A stretch of 35,310 nucleotides of DNA from NCBI GenBank assembly GCA_964638245.1, contig CAZWZG010000011.1, forward strand, positions 1 through 35,310, in the 5' to 3' direction. Each line of letters opens with the position of its first letter. The first letter of the stretch is position 1. The notes beneath the pieces are model-generated. The model searched no databases. It was not told the origin of the DNA and saw only the letters and a program-made list of their open reading frames with translations. The stretch is from CAZWZG01 sp964638245 (lineage in GTDB: Bacteria; Pseudomonadota; Alphaproteobacteria; Rhodobacterales; Rhodobacteraceae). The position numbers and the translations under genes are program-made. Shown here piece by piece: positions 22,951 through 30,616 of this stretch.

Positions 22951-23633
22951 TGTCGACTTACGAGCATACCCGCGCGCGGCTTGAAGATTACTTCGACCGC
23001 ACCGCGTCCAAGACATGGGCGCGGCTGACCTCTGACGCGCCCGTCAGCCGGATCCGGCAGACCGTGCGCGAGGGGCGGGATGCGATGCGGGCAGTGCTTC
23101 TTGGGGCCTTGCCCAAGGATCTGACGGGGTGCCGTGTGCTTGATGCGGGGTGTGGCCCTGGGGCGGCATCGATCGAGTTGGCCGAGCGCGGAGCGCAAGT
23201 TTTGGCCGTCGACATTTCGGCGTCGCTGCTCGAAGTCGCGGCGCATCGTACACCAGATCACCTCAAGGACCGCATTACCTATCACGCAGGTGACATGGGC
23301 AGCCCGGAGTTGGGTGGATTTGACCATGTGCTCGCCATGGACAGCCTGATCCACTATCGGACGGGTGACATTGCCCAAGCGCTCAAAGGCCTTGCGGATC
23401 GGACCAGGGGCAGCATCGTTTTTACCGTTGCGCCCAAGACGCCGATGCTGATGGCGATGTGGTATGCCGGGCAGGCCTTCCCGAAATCTGACCGTTCTCC
23501 GGCGATCCAGCCCCAAGGCACCGCAACGCTTGCAAGCGCATTGCGCGATGCCGGGATGCGGCGCCCGCTGAAAGAGCACGCTCGTATTTCACGCGGCTTC
23601 TACATCAGTCAGGCTCTGGAGGTGGCTCCATGA
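22950..23633 (+). CDS. bchM: Magnesium protoporphyrin IX methyltransferase
   Basis: BchM methylates Mg-protoporphyrin IX with S-adenosylmethionine. The 227-residue product has the class I methyltransferase motif VLDAGCGPGAAS (about residues 63-74), the acidic strand end VDIS, and FTVAPKTPMLMAMWYAGQAF typical of BchM. The ATG at 22950 overlaps the bchL stop by one base (TGATG); the TTG one codon upstream is less likely. The stop overlaps lhaA by ATGA. Confidence 0.96.
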   Translation: MSTYEHTRARLEDYFDRTASKTWARLTSDAPVSRIRQTVREGRDAMRAVLLGALPKDLTGCRVLDAGCGPGAASIELAERGAQVLAVDISASLLEVAAHRTPDHLKDRITYHAGDMGSPELGGFDHVLAMDSLIHYRTGDIAQALKGLADRTRGSIVFTVAPKTPMLMAMWYAGQAFPKSDRSPAIQPQGTATLASALRDAGMRRPLKEHARISRGFYISQALEVAP

Positions 23634-25069
23634 TCGTCACCAAGGGCACCATCAAGTCGCTGTCGCTGCGCCTGCTCCCGTTTTCGGATGCGGCGTCTGA
23701 CGACCTGCCACTTGGGCAGCTCTTGCGACTCTCGCTCTTCCAGGTGTCGGTCGGCATGACGGCAGTGATGCTTCTGGGCACACTGAACCGAGTGATGATC
23801 GTTGAGCTGGGTGTTCCAGCCATGGTCGTGGCGATCATGATCGCGCTGCCGGTATTGATCGCCCCGTTCCGCGCGCTTCTCGGGTTCCGGTCCGACACCT
23901 ATCGCTCAGCAATCGGTTGGAAGCGGATCCCCTACCTCTGGTTTGGATCGCTCTGGCAGATGGGCGGTTTGGCCGTGATGCCGATGGCGCTTTTGGTGCT
24001 CAGCGGGGATCAAGCGGTCGGTCCGACTTGGGCTGGCGAGGTTCTTGCCGCGCTGTCGTTCCTGATGGCAGGGCTCGGGATGCACATGACGCAAACCGCA
24101 GGTCTTGCGCTGGCCTCTGACCGGGCGACGGATGAGACGCGGCCACGTGTTGTTGCGCTTCTTTACGTCATGTTCCTTGTGGGCATGGGGGTTTCGGCGG
24201 TGATCGTCGGCGCTCTTCTACGTGACTTCTCGGACCTGCGATTGGTGCAGGTCGTACAAGGCGCAGCACTGGTCACGATCCTTCTGAACCTCGTAGCGCT
24301 CTGGAAACAGGAACGTGTGCGCCCGATGTCCAAGGAAGAGCGCGCCGCGCCGAAGCCGACGTTCAAGGACGCCTGGGCGGACTACGCCAGCGGTGGCGAT
24401 GCGGGCCGTCTTCTGGTCGTCGTCTTCATGGGCACGATGGCGTTCAACATGCAGGACGTTCTTTTGGAACCCTATGGTGGGGAGGTTCTTGGCCTCAGCG
24501 TGTCCGCGACGACCGTCCTGACCGCCCTTTGGGCGCTGGGCGCGCTGGTCGGGTTCGGATTTGCGGCACGTTGGCTGAAAGCTGGCCTCAGCCCTTACCG
24601 GATGTGTTCGCGTGGTATTCTCTGGGGCATCACGGCGTTTTCGTTCGTGATCTTCTCCGCGCCGCTCGACATGCCGAGCCTTTTCTTTGCTGGTGCGACC
24701 GGCATCGGCTTTGGCGGCGGGCTGTTTGCGGTGGCGACGCTGACCGCCGCCATGACCATGCCCAAGGGCGACCGAGCGGGGCAGGGCCTTGCGCTTGGGG
24801 CATGGGGCGCGGCGCAGGCTACGGCCGCAGGCCTTGCTATCGCGCTTGGCGGCACGATCCGTGACGGGGTCAATGCCTTGTCAGACGCCGGGCTTCTTTC
24901 CGAAGCCCTTTCCAACGCCGCGACCGGCTACTCGGTGGTCTATCACCTCGAGATCGGCCTCTTGTTCGCGACGCTTATCGCTGTCGGACCCTTGGTCCGG
25001 CTCTCGTTCTTTCAACCTCAACCAAATCAGGGAGCCAGCAAGATCGGGCTTGCTGACTTCCCAACCTAA
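23630..25069 (+). CDS. lhaA: LhaA, LH1 assembly factor (BCD-family MFS protein)
   Basis: LhaA (the PucC relative encoded before puhA) helps assemble LH1. This 479-residue membrane protein has about 12 helices and the family motifs TLNRVMIVELGVPAMVVAIM, FRALLGFRSDTYRSAIGWKR, MQDVLLEPYGGEVLGLSV and GLALGAWGAAQATAAGLAI. It is related to the product at 10464. It overlaps bchM by ATGA and is followed 17 nt later by puhA. In Rhodobacter a puhA promoter lies inside this gene; I did not locate one. Confidence 0.95.
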   Translation: MIVTKGTIKSLSLRLLPFSDAASDDLPLGQLLRLSLFQVSVGMTAVMLLGTLNRVMIVELGVPAMVVAIMIALPVLIAPFRALLGFRSDTYRSAIGWKRIPYLWFGSLWQMGGLAVMPMALLVLSGDQAVGPTWAGEVLAALSFLMAGLGMHMTQTAGLALASDRATDETRPRVVALLYVMFLVGMGVSAVIVGALLRDFSDLRLVQVVQGAALVTILLNLVALWKQERVRPMSKEERAAPKPTFKDAWADYASGGDAGRLLVVVFMGTMAFNMQDVLLEPYGGEVLGLSVSATTVLTALWALGALVGFGFAARWLKAGLSPYRMCSRGILWGITAFSFVIFSAPLDMPSLFFAGATGIGFGGGLFAVATLTAAMTMPKGDRAGQGLALGAWGAAQATAAGLAIALGGTIRDGVNALSDAGLLSEALSNAATGYSVVYHLEIGLLFATLIAVGPLVRLSFFQPQPNQGASKIGLADFPT

Positions 25070-25086
25070 GACCGGAGGACTTTATC

Positions 25087-25833
25087 ATGGTCGGAGTTAC
25101 TTTCTTTGGGGGCGTGGATCTCGCCAGTATCGCCATCTGGGCGTTCTGGATCTTCTTCGCGCTTCTGATTTTCTACATCCAGACGGAAAACATGCGTGAG
25201 GGCTTCCCGCTCGAAGACGATGACGGGAACGCGTACAAGAGCCTTTCGGGCCTGCCTTTGCCGGACGACAAGACGTTCCATCTGCGCGACGGTCGGGGCA
25301 CGTTGACGGTGCCTTCAGGCGCACGCGGTGATCGCGATGACATTGCTGTTGCACGCGCCGCTGGCAGCGAAGGCTTTCCGATGGTGCCGACCGGGGATGC
25401 CATGGTTGATGGCGTTGGTCCCGCATCTTGGGCGCCTCGTAAGGATGAGGCCGAGCTTGATGCACACGGCCATCCAAAGATCACGCCAATGAGCGGTCAT
25501 GCTGATTTCAGCGTCTCCGCCGGTCGAGACCCACGTGGTCTTCCGGTGCTGAGCCGTGACGATCAGGTCGTCGGCCACGTGACCGACATGTGGATCGACG
25601 CGTCGGAACACGAAGTGCGCTACCTCGAGTACAGCCTTGAAGCCGAACACGGCACAGGCACGCGTCTGGTTCCGATCACGATGGCCAAGATCAAAGAGCG
25701 TTGGGTCAAGGTCCGTTCGCTCAACAGCGGCCATTTCGACGGCGTTCCAAAAACCGCATCCAACCAGCAGGTCACAAAGCTCGAAGAAGAGAAGATCTGT
25801 GGCTGGTACGCGGGCGGCACGCTCTACAGCTAA
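25087..25833 (+). CDS. puhA: Photosynthetic reaction centre H subunit
   Basis: PuhA caps the reaction centre on the cytoplasmic side and shapes the proton path to QB. The 248-residue product has the single N-terminal helix (DLASIAIWAFWIFFALLIFY), the REGFPLEDDDG stretch, and the cytoplasmic PRC-barrel domain (RGLPVLSRDDQVVGHVTDMW, then EVRYLEYSLE). The ATG has GGAGG about 8 nt upstream. A GC-rich hairpin follows the stop. Confidence 0.97.
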   Translation: MVGVTFFGGVDLASIAIWAFWIFFALLIFYIQTENMREGFPLEDDDGNAYKSLSGLPLPDDKTFHLRDGRGTLTVPSGARGDRDDIAVARAAGSEGFPMVPTGDAMVDGVGPASWAPRKDEAELDAHGHPKITPMSGHADFSVSAGRDPRGLPVLSRDDQVVGHVTDMWIDASEHEVRYLEYSLEAEHGTGTRLVPITMAKIKERWVKVRSLNSGHFDGVPKTASNQQVTKLEEEKICGWYAGGTLYS

Positions 25834-25842
25834 GCCAACCGG

Positions 25843-25865
25843 CGGGCCGGCCAGCCACCGGCCCG
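25843..25865 (+). promoter_or_regulatory. Hairpin between puhA and puhB
   Basis: CGGGCCGG (25843-25850) and CCGGCCCG (25858-25865) form a perfect all-GC 8-bp stem with a seven-base loop, 9 nt after the puhA stop. There is no U-tract. It probably stabilises the puhA part of the message relative to the assembly genes downstream, as the pufA-pufL hairpin does for pufBA. Confidence 0.7.
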
Positions 25866-25895
25866 TCATCGACCTTGTGGAGAGGAGGGCATGTC

Positions 25896-26518
25896 ATGCC
25901 CGATGACAGCGACATCACGGCGGAACCCGTAAGAGGTTTGCCAGAAAAACTGCCCGCAGGAGAAGATATCCTGTGGCAAGGACGACCCGGCGTTTGGGCG
26001 CTGGCGCGGAGCGCATTGGCGGTCCATTGGGTGGCGGCATACTTTGTGCTGCTCGCCGCCTGGCGGGTTGGCGTTTCTGCAAATACGCTTGGGTTTGTTG
26101 GTGCACTGCCTTACGCGATCCCGTTCTTGCTGATGGGGGCGCTTGCCGTCTTGGTCCTTTGGGCCTGTGCATTCGCAATGGCGCGCGCCACCGTCTACAC
26201 CCTGACGACGGATCGCATTGCGATGCGCATCGGCGCGGCTTTGACGATCACGTTGAACCTGCCTTACCAGAAACTCGACAGTGCTGATCTGGACCTGCGC
26301 CGCAATGGGTCAGGAACCATTGCCCTGACCCCGAAGAAGGGTGTGCGTTTGTCTTACTGGGTCCTCTGGCCTCACATCCGGCCATGGTCGATGCGCAAGG
26401 TTCAACCGGCTTTGCGCGCGATCCCGGATGCCGAACGCGTGGCCTCGATCCTTGCTGAGGCGGCCGAAACGCGGATCAGCAAACCAGAGATCGGTCTGGT
26501 TCACGACCAAATGACAGC
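25896..26518 (+). CDS. puhB: Photosynthetic complex assembly protein PuhB (3' end lost in gap)
   Basis: PuhB helps assemble the reaction centre. The 207 visible residues are nearly the whole protein: a cytoplasmic start with PVRGLPEKLPAGEDILWQG, three hydrophobic helices within about residues 40-100, then a PH-like domain (YTLTTDRIAMRIG) and the family segment LSYWVLWPHIRPW. I start at the ATG at 25896, with AGGAGG 7 nt upstream; the ATG at 25891 is too close and out of frame. The 3' end lies in the 100-N run. The apparent continuation after the gap is PuhC, not PuhB. Confidence 0.93.
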
Positions 26519-26618
26519 NNNNNNNNNNNNNNNNNNNNNNNNNNNNNNNNNNNNNNNNNNNNNNNNNNNNNNNNNNNNNNNNNNNNNNNNNNNNNNNNNN
26601 NNNNNNNNNNNNNNNNNN
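26519..26618. other. Assembly gap (100-N placeholder) between puhB and puhC
   Basis: Exactly 100 N. Before it PuhB is almost complete; after it comes the last 60 codons of PuhC, a protein of about 160 residues in Rhodobacter. About 300 bp or more must be missing. The frames on both sides agree by chance and give a false 366-codon fusion. Confidence 0.93.
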
Positions 26619-26801
26619 GTGAACGATGGGCTGGAACGCGCGCGTGTGGTGGCGCGTGTTCAAGGCAACCCGCCGGTTGTCATCACACAATACGAAAACG
26701 GTCGCATGCAGCTCTTCGATCCAGCGTCAGACTGGAAGATCGAGCTCGGGTCATTCGGAGCCGGAAACCTCCGTCTCTTCACCCCGATCTTTGCGGAATA
26801 A
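26619..26801 (+). CDS. puhC: Photosynthetic complex assembly protein PuhC (C-terminal 60 residues)
   Basis: The 60 residues after the gap (VNDGLERARVVARVQGNPPV, then ITQYENGRMQLFDP) fit the C-terminal periplasmic part of PuhC, which in Rhodobacter carries the similar DGLERAR...GNPPV pattern and lies between puhB and the acsF region. PuhC supports reorganisation of the LH1-RC core. Its start and membrane anchor are hidden. The stop is followed 20 nt later by bciE, whose AGGGAA site is visible. Confidence 0.85.
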   Translation: MNDGLERARVVARVQGNPPVVITQYENGRMQLFDPASDWKIELGSFGAGNLRLFTPIFAE

Positions 26802-26821
26802 ACAAAAAAGGGAACCAAACC

Positions 26822-27121
26822 ATGGGATTACTGACGAAAGACTTTGAACGAGACGTGCCCTGCACCGTCGAGGTGTCGCACACCTTCGACGCGCTCCATG
26901 CGCATGTGAAATTCGACAATGGCGCCGTGATCAATCCAGGCGATGAAGTGCTGGTGCACGGCGACCCGGTGATGGCGCCTTACGGTCAAGTTGTCCGCGA
27001 AGAGCGCACGGCAACGATCACCCGCGCCAGCTGGATCGAGCGGCAATGGACCCGCTTGACCGGCGATTTCGAATTCATGGAACTTTGCGAATTTTCATTC
27101 TCTGAGGAGGTGAAGCTATGA
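26822..27121 (+). CDS. bciE: BciE, accessory subunit of the O2-dependent cyclase AcsF
   Basis: A soluble 99-residue protein directly upstream of acsF and overlapping it by ATGA. In Rhodobacter sphaeroides the small conserved gene at this place encodes BciE, required with AcsF for the aerobic Mg-protoporphyrin monomethyl ester cyclase. Recognisable features are CTVEVSHTFDALHAHV, INPGDEVLVHGDP and the C-terminal RQWTRLTGDFEFMELCEFS. Its last codons contain GAGGAGGTGA (27104-27113), a near-perfect ribosome binding site for acsF. The name rests on position and remembered similarity. Confidence 0.85.
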   Translation: MGLLTKDFERDVPCTVEVSHTFDALHAHVKFDNGAVINPGDEVLVHGDPVMAPYGQVVREERTATITRASWIERQWTRLTGDFEFMELCEFSFSEEVKL

Positions 27122-28239
27122 ACGTCCATTCCGCAGACACCCTGAACGTGGAAGACGGCCTTGAGGCAATCCAGAAGGCCGCTGACGCCTTCGACAGCAA
27201 GGCCGCAACAGATCTGGCGATGCAGAACACGCTTCTGACGCCGCGCTTTTACACCACCGATTTTGACGAGATGGACGCCATCGACGTCACGCCGGTGCGG
27301 GAGGACTGGGACAAGCTTCTGGACCAGATGCGCTCGGACCCCAACAAGGGCCACTTCAAGAAGAACGAAGACTGGGACCAGATCGACTGGGAGGGGATGG
27401 ACCCCGAGCTGAAGCTCGAGTTCGTCGATTTCCTCGTTTCGTCCTGCACGGCCGAGTTTTCGGGCTGCGTCCTTTACAAGGAAATGAAGCGGCGCGGGAA
27501 CAACAAGGACATTTGCGAGCTGTTCAGCTTCATGTCCCGCGACGAAGCACGCCATGCAGGCTTTATCAACGATGCGCTCCGCGAAGCAGGCATTCAGGTG
27601 AACCTCGGCTTTTTGACGAAAAAGAAAAAGTACACCTACTTCCGGCCCAAATTCATCTACTACGCGACCTATCTGTCCGAGAAAATCGGCTACGCCCGTT
27701 ACATCACCATTTTCCGCCATCTTGAGGCGAACCCCGACAAGCGGTTCCATCCGATTTTCAAGTGGTTCAAGGAATGGTGCAACGACGAGTTCAGCCACGG
27801 TGAGGCCTTCGCTCTTTTGATGAAGACCGACCCCAAGCTGACGGAAAGCTTCACCAACAAGCTTTGGATCAAGTTCTTTCTCACAGCGGTCTACTCGACC
27901 ATGTGGGTGCGTGATCACGCTCGGCCCAAGTTCCATGAAGCGCTGGGCGTCGACATCCAGTGGTACGACCAAGAGGTGTTCCGCAAGACATCGGAAATCT
28001 CCAAGCAGATCTTTCCGATGGAGCTCGACATCGACCACCCGCGGTGGATCCCGATGCTGGAGCGTTTGCGCAAAGCCTACGCTGACATGGACGCGGCCAC
28101 GGCGCAGGGCGGACCGATCGGGTTTCTGAAAAAAGTCGGCGCCGGGACACGTGCCGGGCTGTCCTTCATCAGCCTGATCACGATCCCTGCAAAGACCAAC
28201 GCGGTGCCCGTCAACCCACGCCTCGAACCGGCCTACTAA
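27118..28239 (+). CDS. acsF: Magnesium-protoporphyrin IX monomethyl ester oxidative cyclase (aerobic)
   Basis: AcsF is the diiron oxygenase that forms ring E with O2. The 373-residue product has ferritin-like metal motifs at DEARH (residues 142-146) and NDEFSH (222-227), each with the ExxH spacing, and the family segments TPRFYTTDFDEMD and LYKEMKRRGNN. It overlaps bciE by ATGA and is followed 10 nt later by puhE. The O2-independent alternative, bchE, is not seen in the window, so ring closure encoded here is oxygen-dependent. Confidence 0.97.
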   Translation: MNVHSADTLNVEDGLEAIQKAADAFDSKAATDLAMQNTLLTPRFYTTDFDEMDAIDVTPVREDWDKLLDQMRSDPNKGHFKKNEDWDQIDWEGMDPELKLEFVDFLVSSCTAEFSGCVLYKEMKRRGNNKDICELFSFMSRDEARHAGFINDALREAGIQVNLGFLTKKKKYTYFRPKFIYYATYLSEKIGYARYITIFRHLEANPDKRFHPIFKWFKEWCNDEFSHGEAFALLMKTDPKLTESFTNKLWIKFFLTAVYSTMWVRDHARPKFHEALGVDIQWYDQEVFRKTSEISKQIFPMELDIDHPRWIPMLERLRKAYADMDAATAQGGPIGFLKKVGAGTRAGLSFISLITIPAKTNAVPVNPRLEPAY

Positions 28240-28248
28240 GGAACGCAG

Positions 28249-28902
28249 ATGTTCGCCAACCCTTGGATCGCAGTGCTGATCGCACTTTTCACCTGGTGGT
28301 TCTCCACCGGGGCGATCCTTTGGTTGGTGCGACAGGCCGAACACCGAGGGGTCTGGGGGCCGCAGCGCGCTGCGCTCTGGACGCTGCCTTTGTTGGGTCT
28401 TGGGTTCCACGCGATTTCGCGGTCGTTGGACGGGGGCGCCTATCTTGCGTTCTTCGGCGCGCTTGCCGTTTGGGGCTGGATCGAACTGGCNNNNNNNNNN
28501 NNNNNNNNNNNNNNNNNNNNNNNNNNNNNNNNNNNNNNNNNNNNNNNNNNNNNNNNNNNNNNNNNNNNNNNNNNNNNNNNNNNNNNNNNNCGCCACCACA
28601 TCGAATTCCTGCCGCAAGGCATCGCCCACATGGGCACGTATTTCCGCAAGACCGGTCCGGGCTGGTTCTATGCATTTTCCAACATGGCGCTGACATTTGC
28701 CGTGTTCTGCTGGATCGACCGCTTTCTGGTCACCGGCGACATTGGGTTTGCCCTTTTGGGCACGCTGACCGCCCTGGCGCTACTGGAGCACTGGTTGATG
28801 GTGCTGCCTTTGCCGGACGAAAAACTATGGCGCTGGATGATCCCGGCGCCACCGACACCAACGATCAAAAGAAGACTAAGCGAGGATGCCAATGGACTTT
28901 GA
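28249..28902 (+). CDS. puhE: PuhE (DUF3623) membrane protein (interrupted by an assembly gap)
   Basis: PuhE influences bacteriochlorophyll production and core assembly in Rhodobacter. The N-terminal 80 codons (MFANPWIAVLIALFTWWFST, then RALDGG-type SRSLDGGAYLAF) and the last 103 codons (IEFLPQGIAHMGTYFRKTGP, then LEHWLMVLPLPDEKLWRW) are visible, with several membrane helices. A 100-N run separates them; family members are longer, so the real gap is probably 200-300 bp. The end overlaps hemA by 11 nt. Confidence 0.9.
   Translation: MFANPWIAVLIALFTWWFSTGAILWLVRQAEHRGVWGPQRAALWTLPLLGLGFHAISRSLDGGAYLAFFGALAVWGWIELXXXXXXXXXXXXXXXXXXXXXXXXXXXXXXXXXXRHHIEFLPQGIAHMGTYFRKTGPGWFYAFSNMALTFAVFCWIDRFLVTGDIGFALLGTLTALALLEHWLMVLPLPDEKLWRWMIPAPPTPTIKRRLSEDANGL
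28491..28590. other. Assembly gap (100-N placeholder) inside puhE
   Basis: Exactly 100 N in the middle of puhE. The visible parts sum to about 183 residues, well short of the family, so the true missing length exceeds 100 bp. Confidence 0.9.
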
Positions 28903-30103
28903 CCGTGAATTCGAAGCCCAACTCGAAAGCCTGCGGGACGAGGGGAATTACAGAATTTTTGCAGACTTGGAGCGCACCTGCGGCGCGTTTCCCAGAGCGC
29001 GAAATTATACCGATGATGGTGAGCGTGAGGTCACCGTTTGGTGCTCCAACGACTACCTCGGAATGGGAACGCATCCAGACGTGGTGGCCCGGATGGTCGA
29101 GGTGACGGAGTCTTGCGGAACCGGCGCAGGGGGAACTCGCAATATCTCGGGGACAAACCACCACCACGTCCTTCTCGAGGAAGAACTGGCTGACCTTCAT
29201 GGCAAGGAAGCCGCTCTGGTCTTCTCGTCCGGCTACGTCTCGAACTGGGCCACGCTGTCGACACTTGGCTCTCGAATCCCGAACGCTGTGATCCTGTCCG
29301 ACGCTTTGAACCACGCAAGCATGATCGAAGGCATCCGTCATGCGCGCTGCGACAAGGTGATCTGGAACCACAACGACCCTGAGGATCTGGACCGTAAGCT
29401 CGCCGCCTGTGGTGACCGTCCCAAGATCGTTGCGTTTGAAAGCGTCTATTCGATGGACGGCGACATCGCCCCGATTGCCGAGATCGTAGAGGTGGCCGAG
29501 AAACACGGCGCGATGACCTATATCGACGAGGTCCACGCGGTGGGCATGTACGGCCCGCGCGGTGGCGGCGTGACCGAAGAACTGGGCCTGGCCGACCGGA
29601 TCACACTGATCGAAGGCACGCTTGGCAAAGCTTATGGCTGCTTTGGCGGCTATATCACCGGCTCTGCAGCCTTGATCGATTTTGTGCGCTCGTTCTCGAG
29701 CGGTTTTATCTTCACGACCGCGATTCCGCCTGCGGTTGCTGCTGCGGCCAAGACGTCGATTGCGCATCTCAAGGAAAGCCAGGGCGAGCGGGCGCGGCAG
29801 CGACGCCAGGTCAAGCGGCTTCGCGACATGCTCGAAGCGCGCGGGATTCCGCATCTACCGAACCCCAGCCATATCATCCCGGTGATGATCAAGGACCCGG
29901 TCAAATGCCGGATGATCTCGGACATGCTGATGGACGACTGGGGCATTTACGTGCAGCCGATCAACTATCCAACCGTGCCAAAAGGCACCGAACGTCTGCG
30001 CATCACGCCCGGTCCGCTTCATACGGATGAGGATATCGATCATCTGGTGGAAGCGCTGAGCGAGCTTTGGAGCCATTGCGCGCTGGCGCGACAAGTCGCC
30101 TGA
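28892..30103 (+). CDS. hemA: 5-aminolevulinate synthase
   Basis: HemA condenses glycine and succinyl-CoA to 5-aminolevulinate, the first tetrapyrrole precursor. The 403-residue pyridoxal-phosphate enzyme shows WCSNDYLGMG, GAGGTRNISGTNHHH, ALVFSSGYVSN, YIDEVHAVGMYGPRGGG and the cofactor lysine in GTLGKAYG (Lys246). The ATG at 28892 matches the family start (MDFDREFEAQL) and has GAGG at 6 nt; the ATG two codons earlier is too close to it. It overlaps puhE by 11 nt. Relatives may carry a second, housekeeping synthase elsewhere. Confidence 0.96.
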   Translation: MDFDREFEAQLESLRDEGNYRIFADLERTCGAFPRARNYTDDGEREVTVWCSNDYLGMGTHPDVVARMVEVTESCGTGAGGTRNISGTNHHHVLLEEELADLHGKEAALVFSSGYVSNWATLSTLGSRIPNAVILSDALNHASMIEGIRHARCDKVIWNHNDPEDLDRKLAACGDRPKIVAFESVYSMDGDIAPIAEIVEVAEKHGAMTYIDEVHAVGMYGPRGGGVTEELGLADRITLIEGTLGKAYGCFGGYITGSAALIDFVRSFSSGFIFTTAIPPAVAAAAKTSIAHLKESQGERARQRRQVKRLRDMLEARGIPHLPNPSHIIPVMIKDPVKCRMISDMLMDDWGIYVQPINYPTVPKGTERLRITPGPLHTDEDIDHLVEALSELWSHCALARQVA

Positions 30104-30131
30104 TCGAAATTTCTGGTTGAACGTGTTGGAA

Positions 30132-30147
30132 CCTCCACGAGCGGAGG
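30132..30147 (+). promoter_or_regulatory. Hairpin sequestering the cytochrome ribosome binding site
   Basis: CCTCC (30132-30136) pairs with the Shine-Dalgarno GGAGG (30143-30147) around a six-base loop, extendable by AA/TT with a bulged G. The gene starts at 30155. Folding would hide the ribosome binding site. Confidence 0.5.
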
Positions 30148-30154
30148 GTTTGGA

Positions 30155-30616
30155 ATGACGCGTTGGTTCGCATTGGTCTTGTCGGGATTGGCGGTGATCG
30201 CTGTGATCGCCGGGGCCTTTGTCCTTGCGCCTGCGCGCCAAGTCTCGGACGACCGCGTGGCTGAAGGACCCCCGCAGTCCTTTCGCGGATGCGTTGCGTG
30301 CCATGTCATTCGTTCTCCGGATGGCGTCTTGATCGCGGGCAACAACGGGCGCACGGGTCCCAACCTTTACGGGATCTTCGGCGCGCCCGCCGCATCGGTT
30401 GCCGGGTTCCGCTATCGGTCGGGGCTCGAAAAGGTCGGGGAAGAGGGCCTTGTTTGGGACCAAGAGACGCTGGTGGCTTACTTGCAGGACCCAACCGGCT
30501 TTCTGCGAGAGCAGCTTGATGACCCCAACGTGCGGTCCGCGATGGTTTTCCGGGTCCGCGACCCCGGCGAGGCCGAAGAGTTGGCGGCGTATCTGGCAGA
30601 GTTCCCCGCGCGCTAG
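30155..30616 (+). CDS. Membrane-anchored class I cytochrome c (c2-like)
   Basis: A 153-residue protein with one N-terminal hydrophobic helix (about residues 4-25) that has no clear cleavage site, so it is probably an anchor to the periplasmic face. The heme motif CVACH (46-50), GRTGPNLYGIFGAPAASVAG, GLVWDQETLVAYLQDP and a likely axial Met130 (SAMVFRV) place it in the cytochrome c2 family. With no pufC seen, it is a good candidate for the electron donor to the reaction centre. In PGCs of related bacteria a cytochrome gene (cycA) follows hemA. Its stop shares a CTAG with the convergent channel gene. Confidence 0.9.
   Translation: MTRWFALVLSGLAVIAVIAGAFVLAPARQVSDDRVAEGPPQSFRGCVACHVIRSPDGVLIAGNNGRTGPNLYGIFGAPAASVAGFRYRSGLEKVGEEGLVWDQETLVAYLQDPTGFLREQLDDPNVRSAMVFRVRDPGEAEELAAYLAEFPAR

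Noticed and set aside
25701..26801. A 366-codon gene running through puhB and the N-run
   Set aside because: The start lies inside puhA, and the two sides of the gap are different proteins (PuhB and PuhC).
26986..28629. A 547-codon antisense frame opposite bciE, acsF and puhE
   Set aside because: It is the shadow of strongly conserved genes in GC-rich DNA, crosses an N-run and resembles no protein family.
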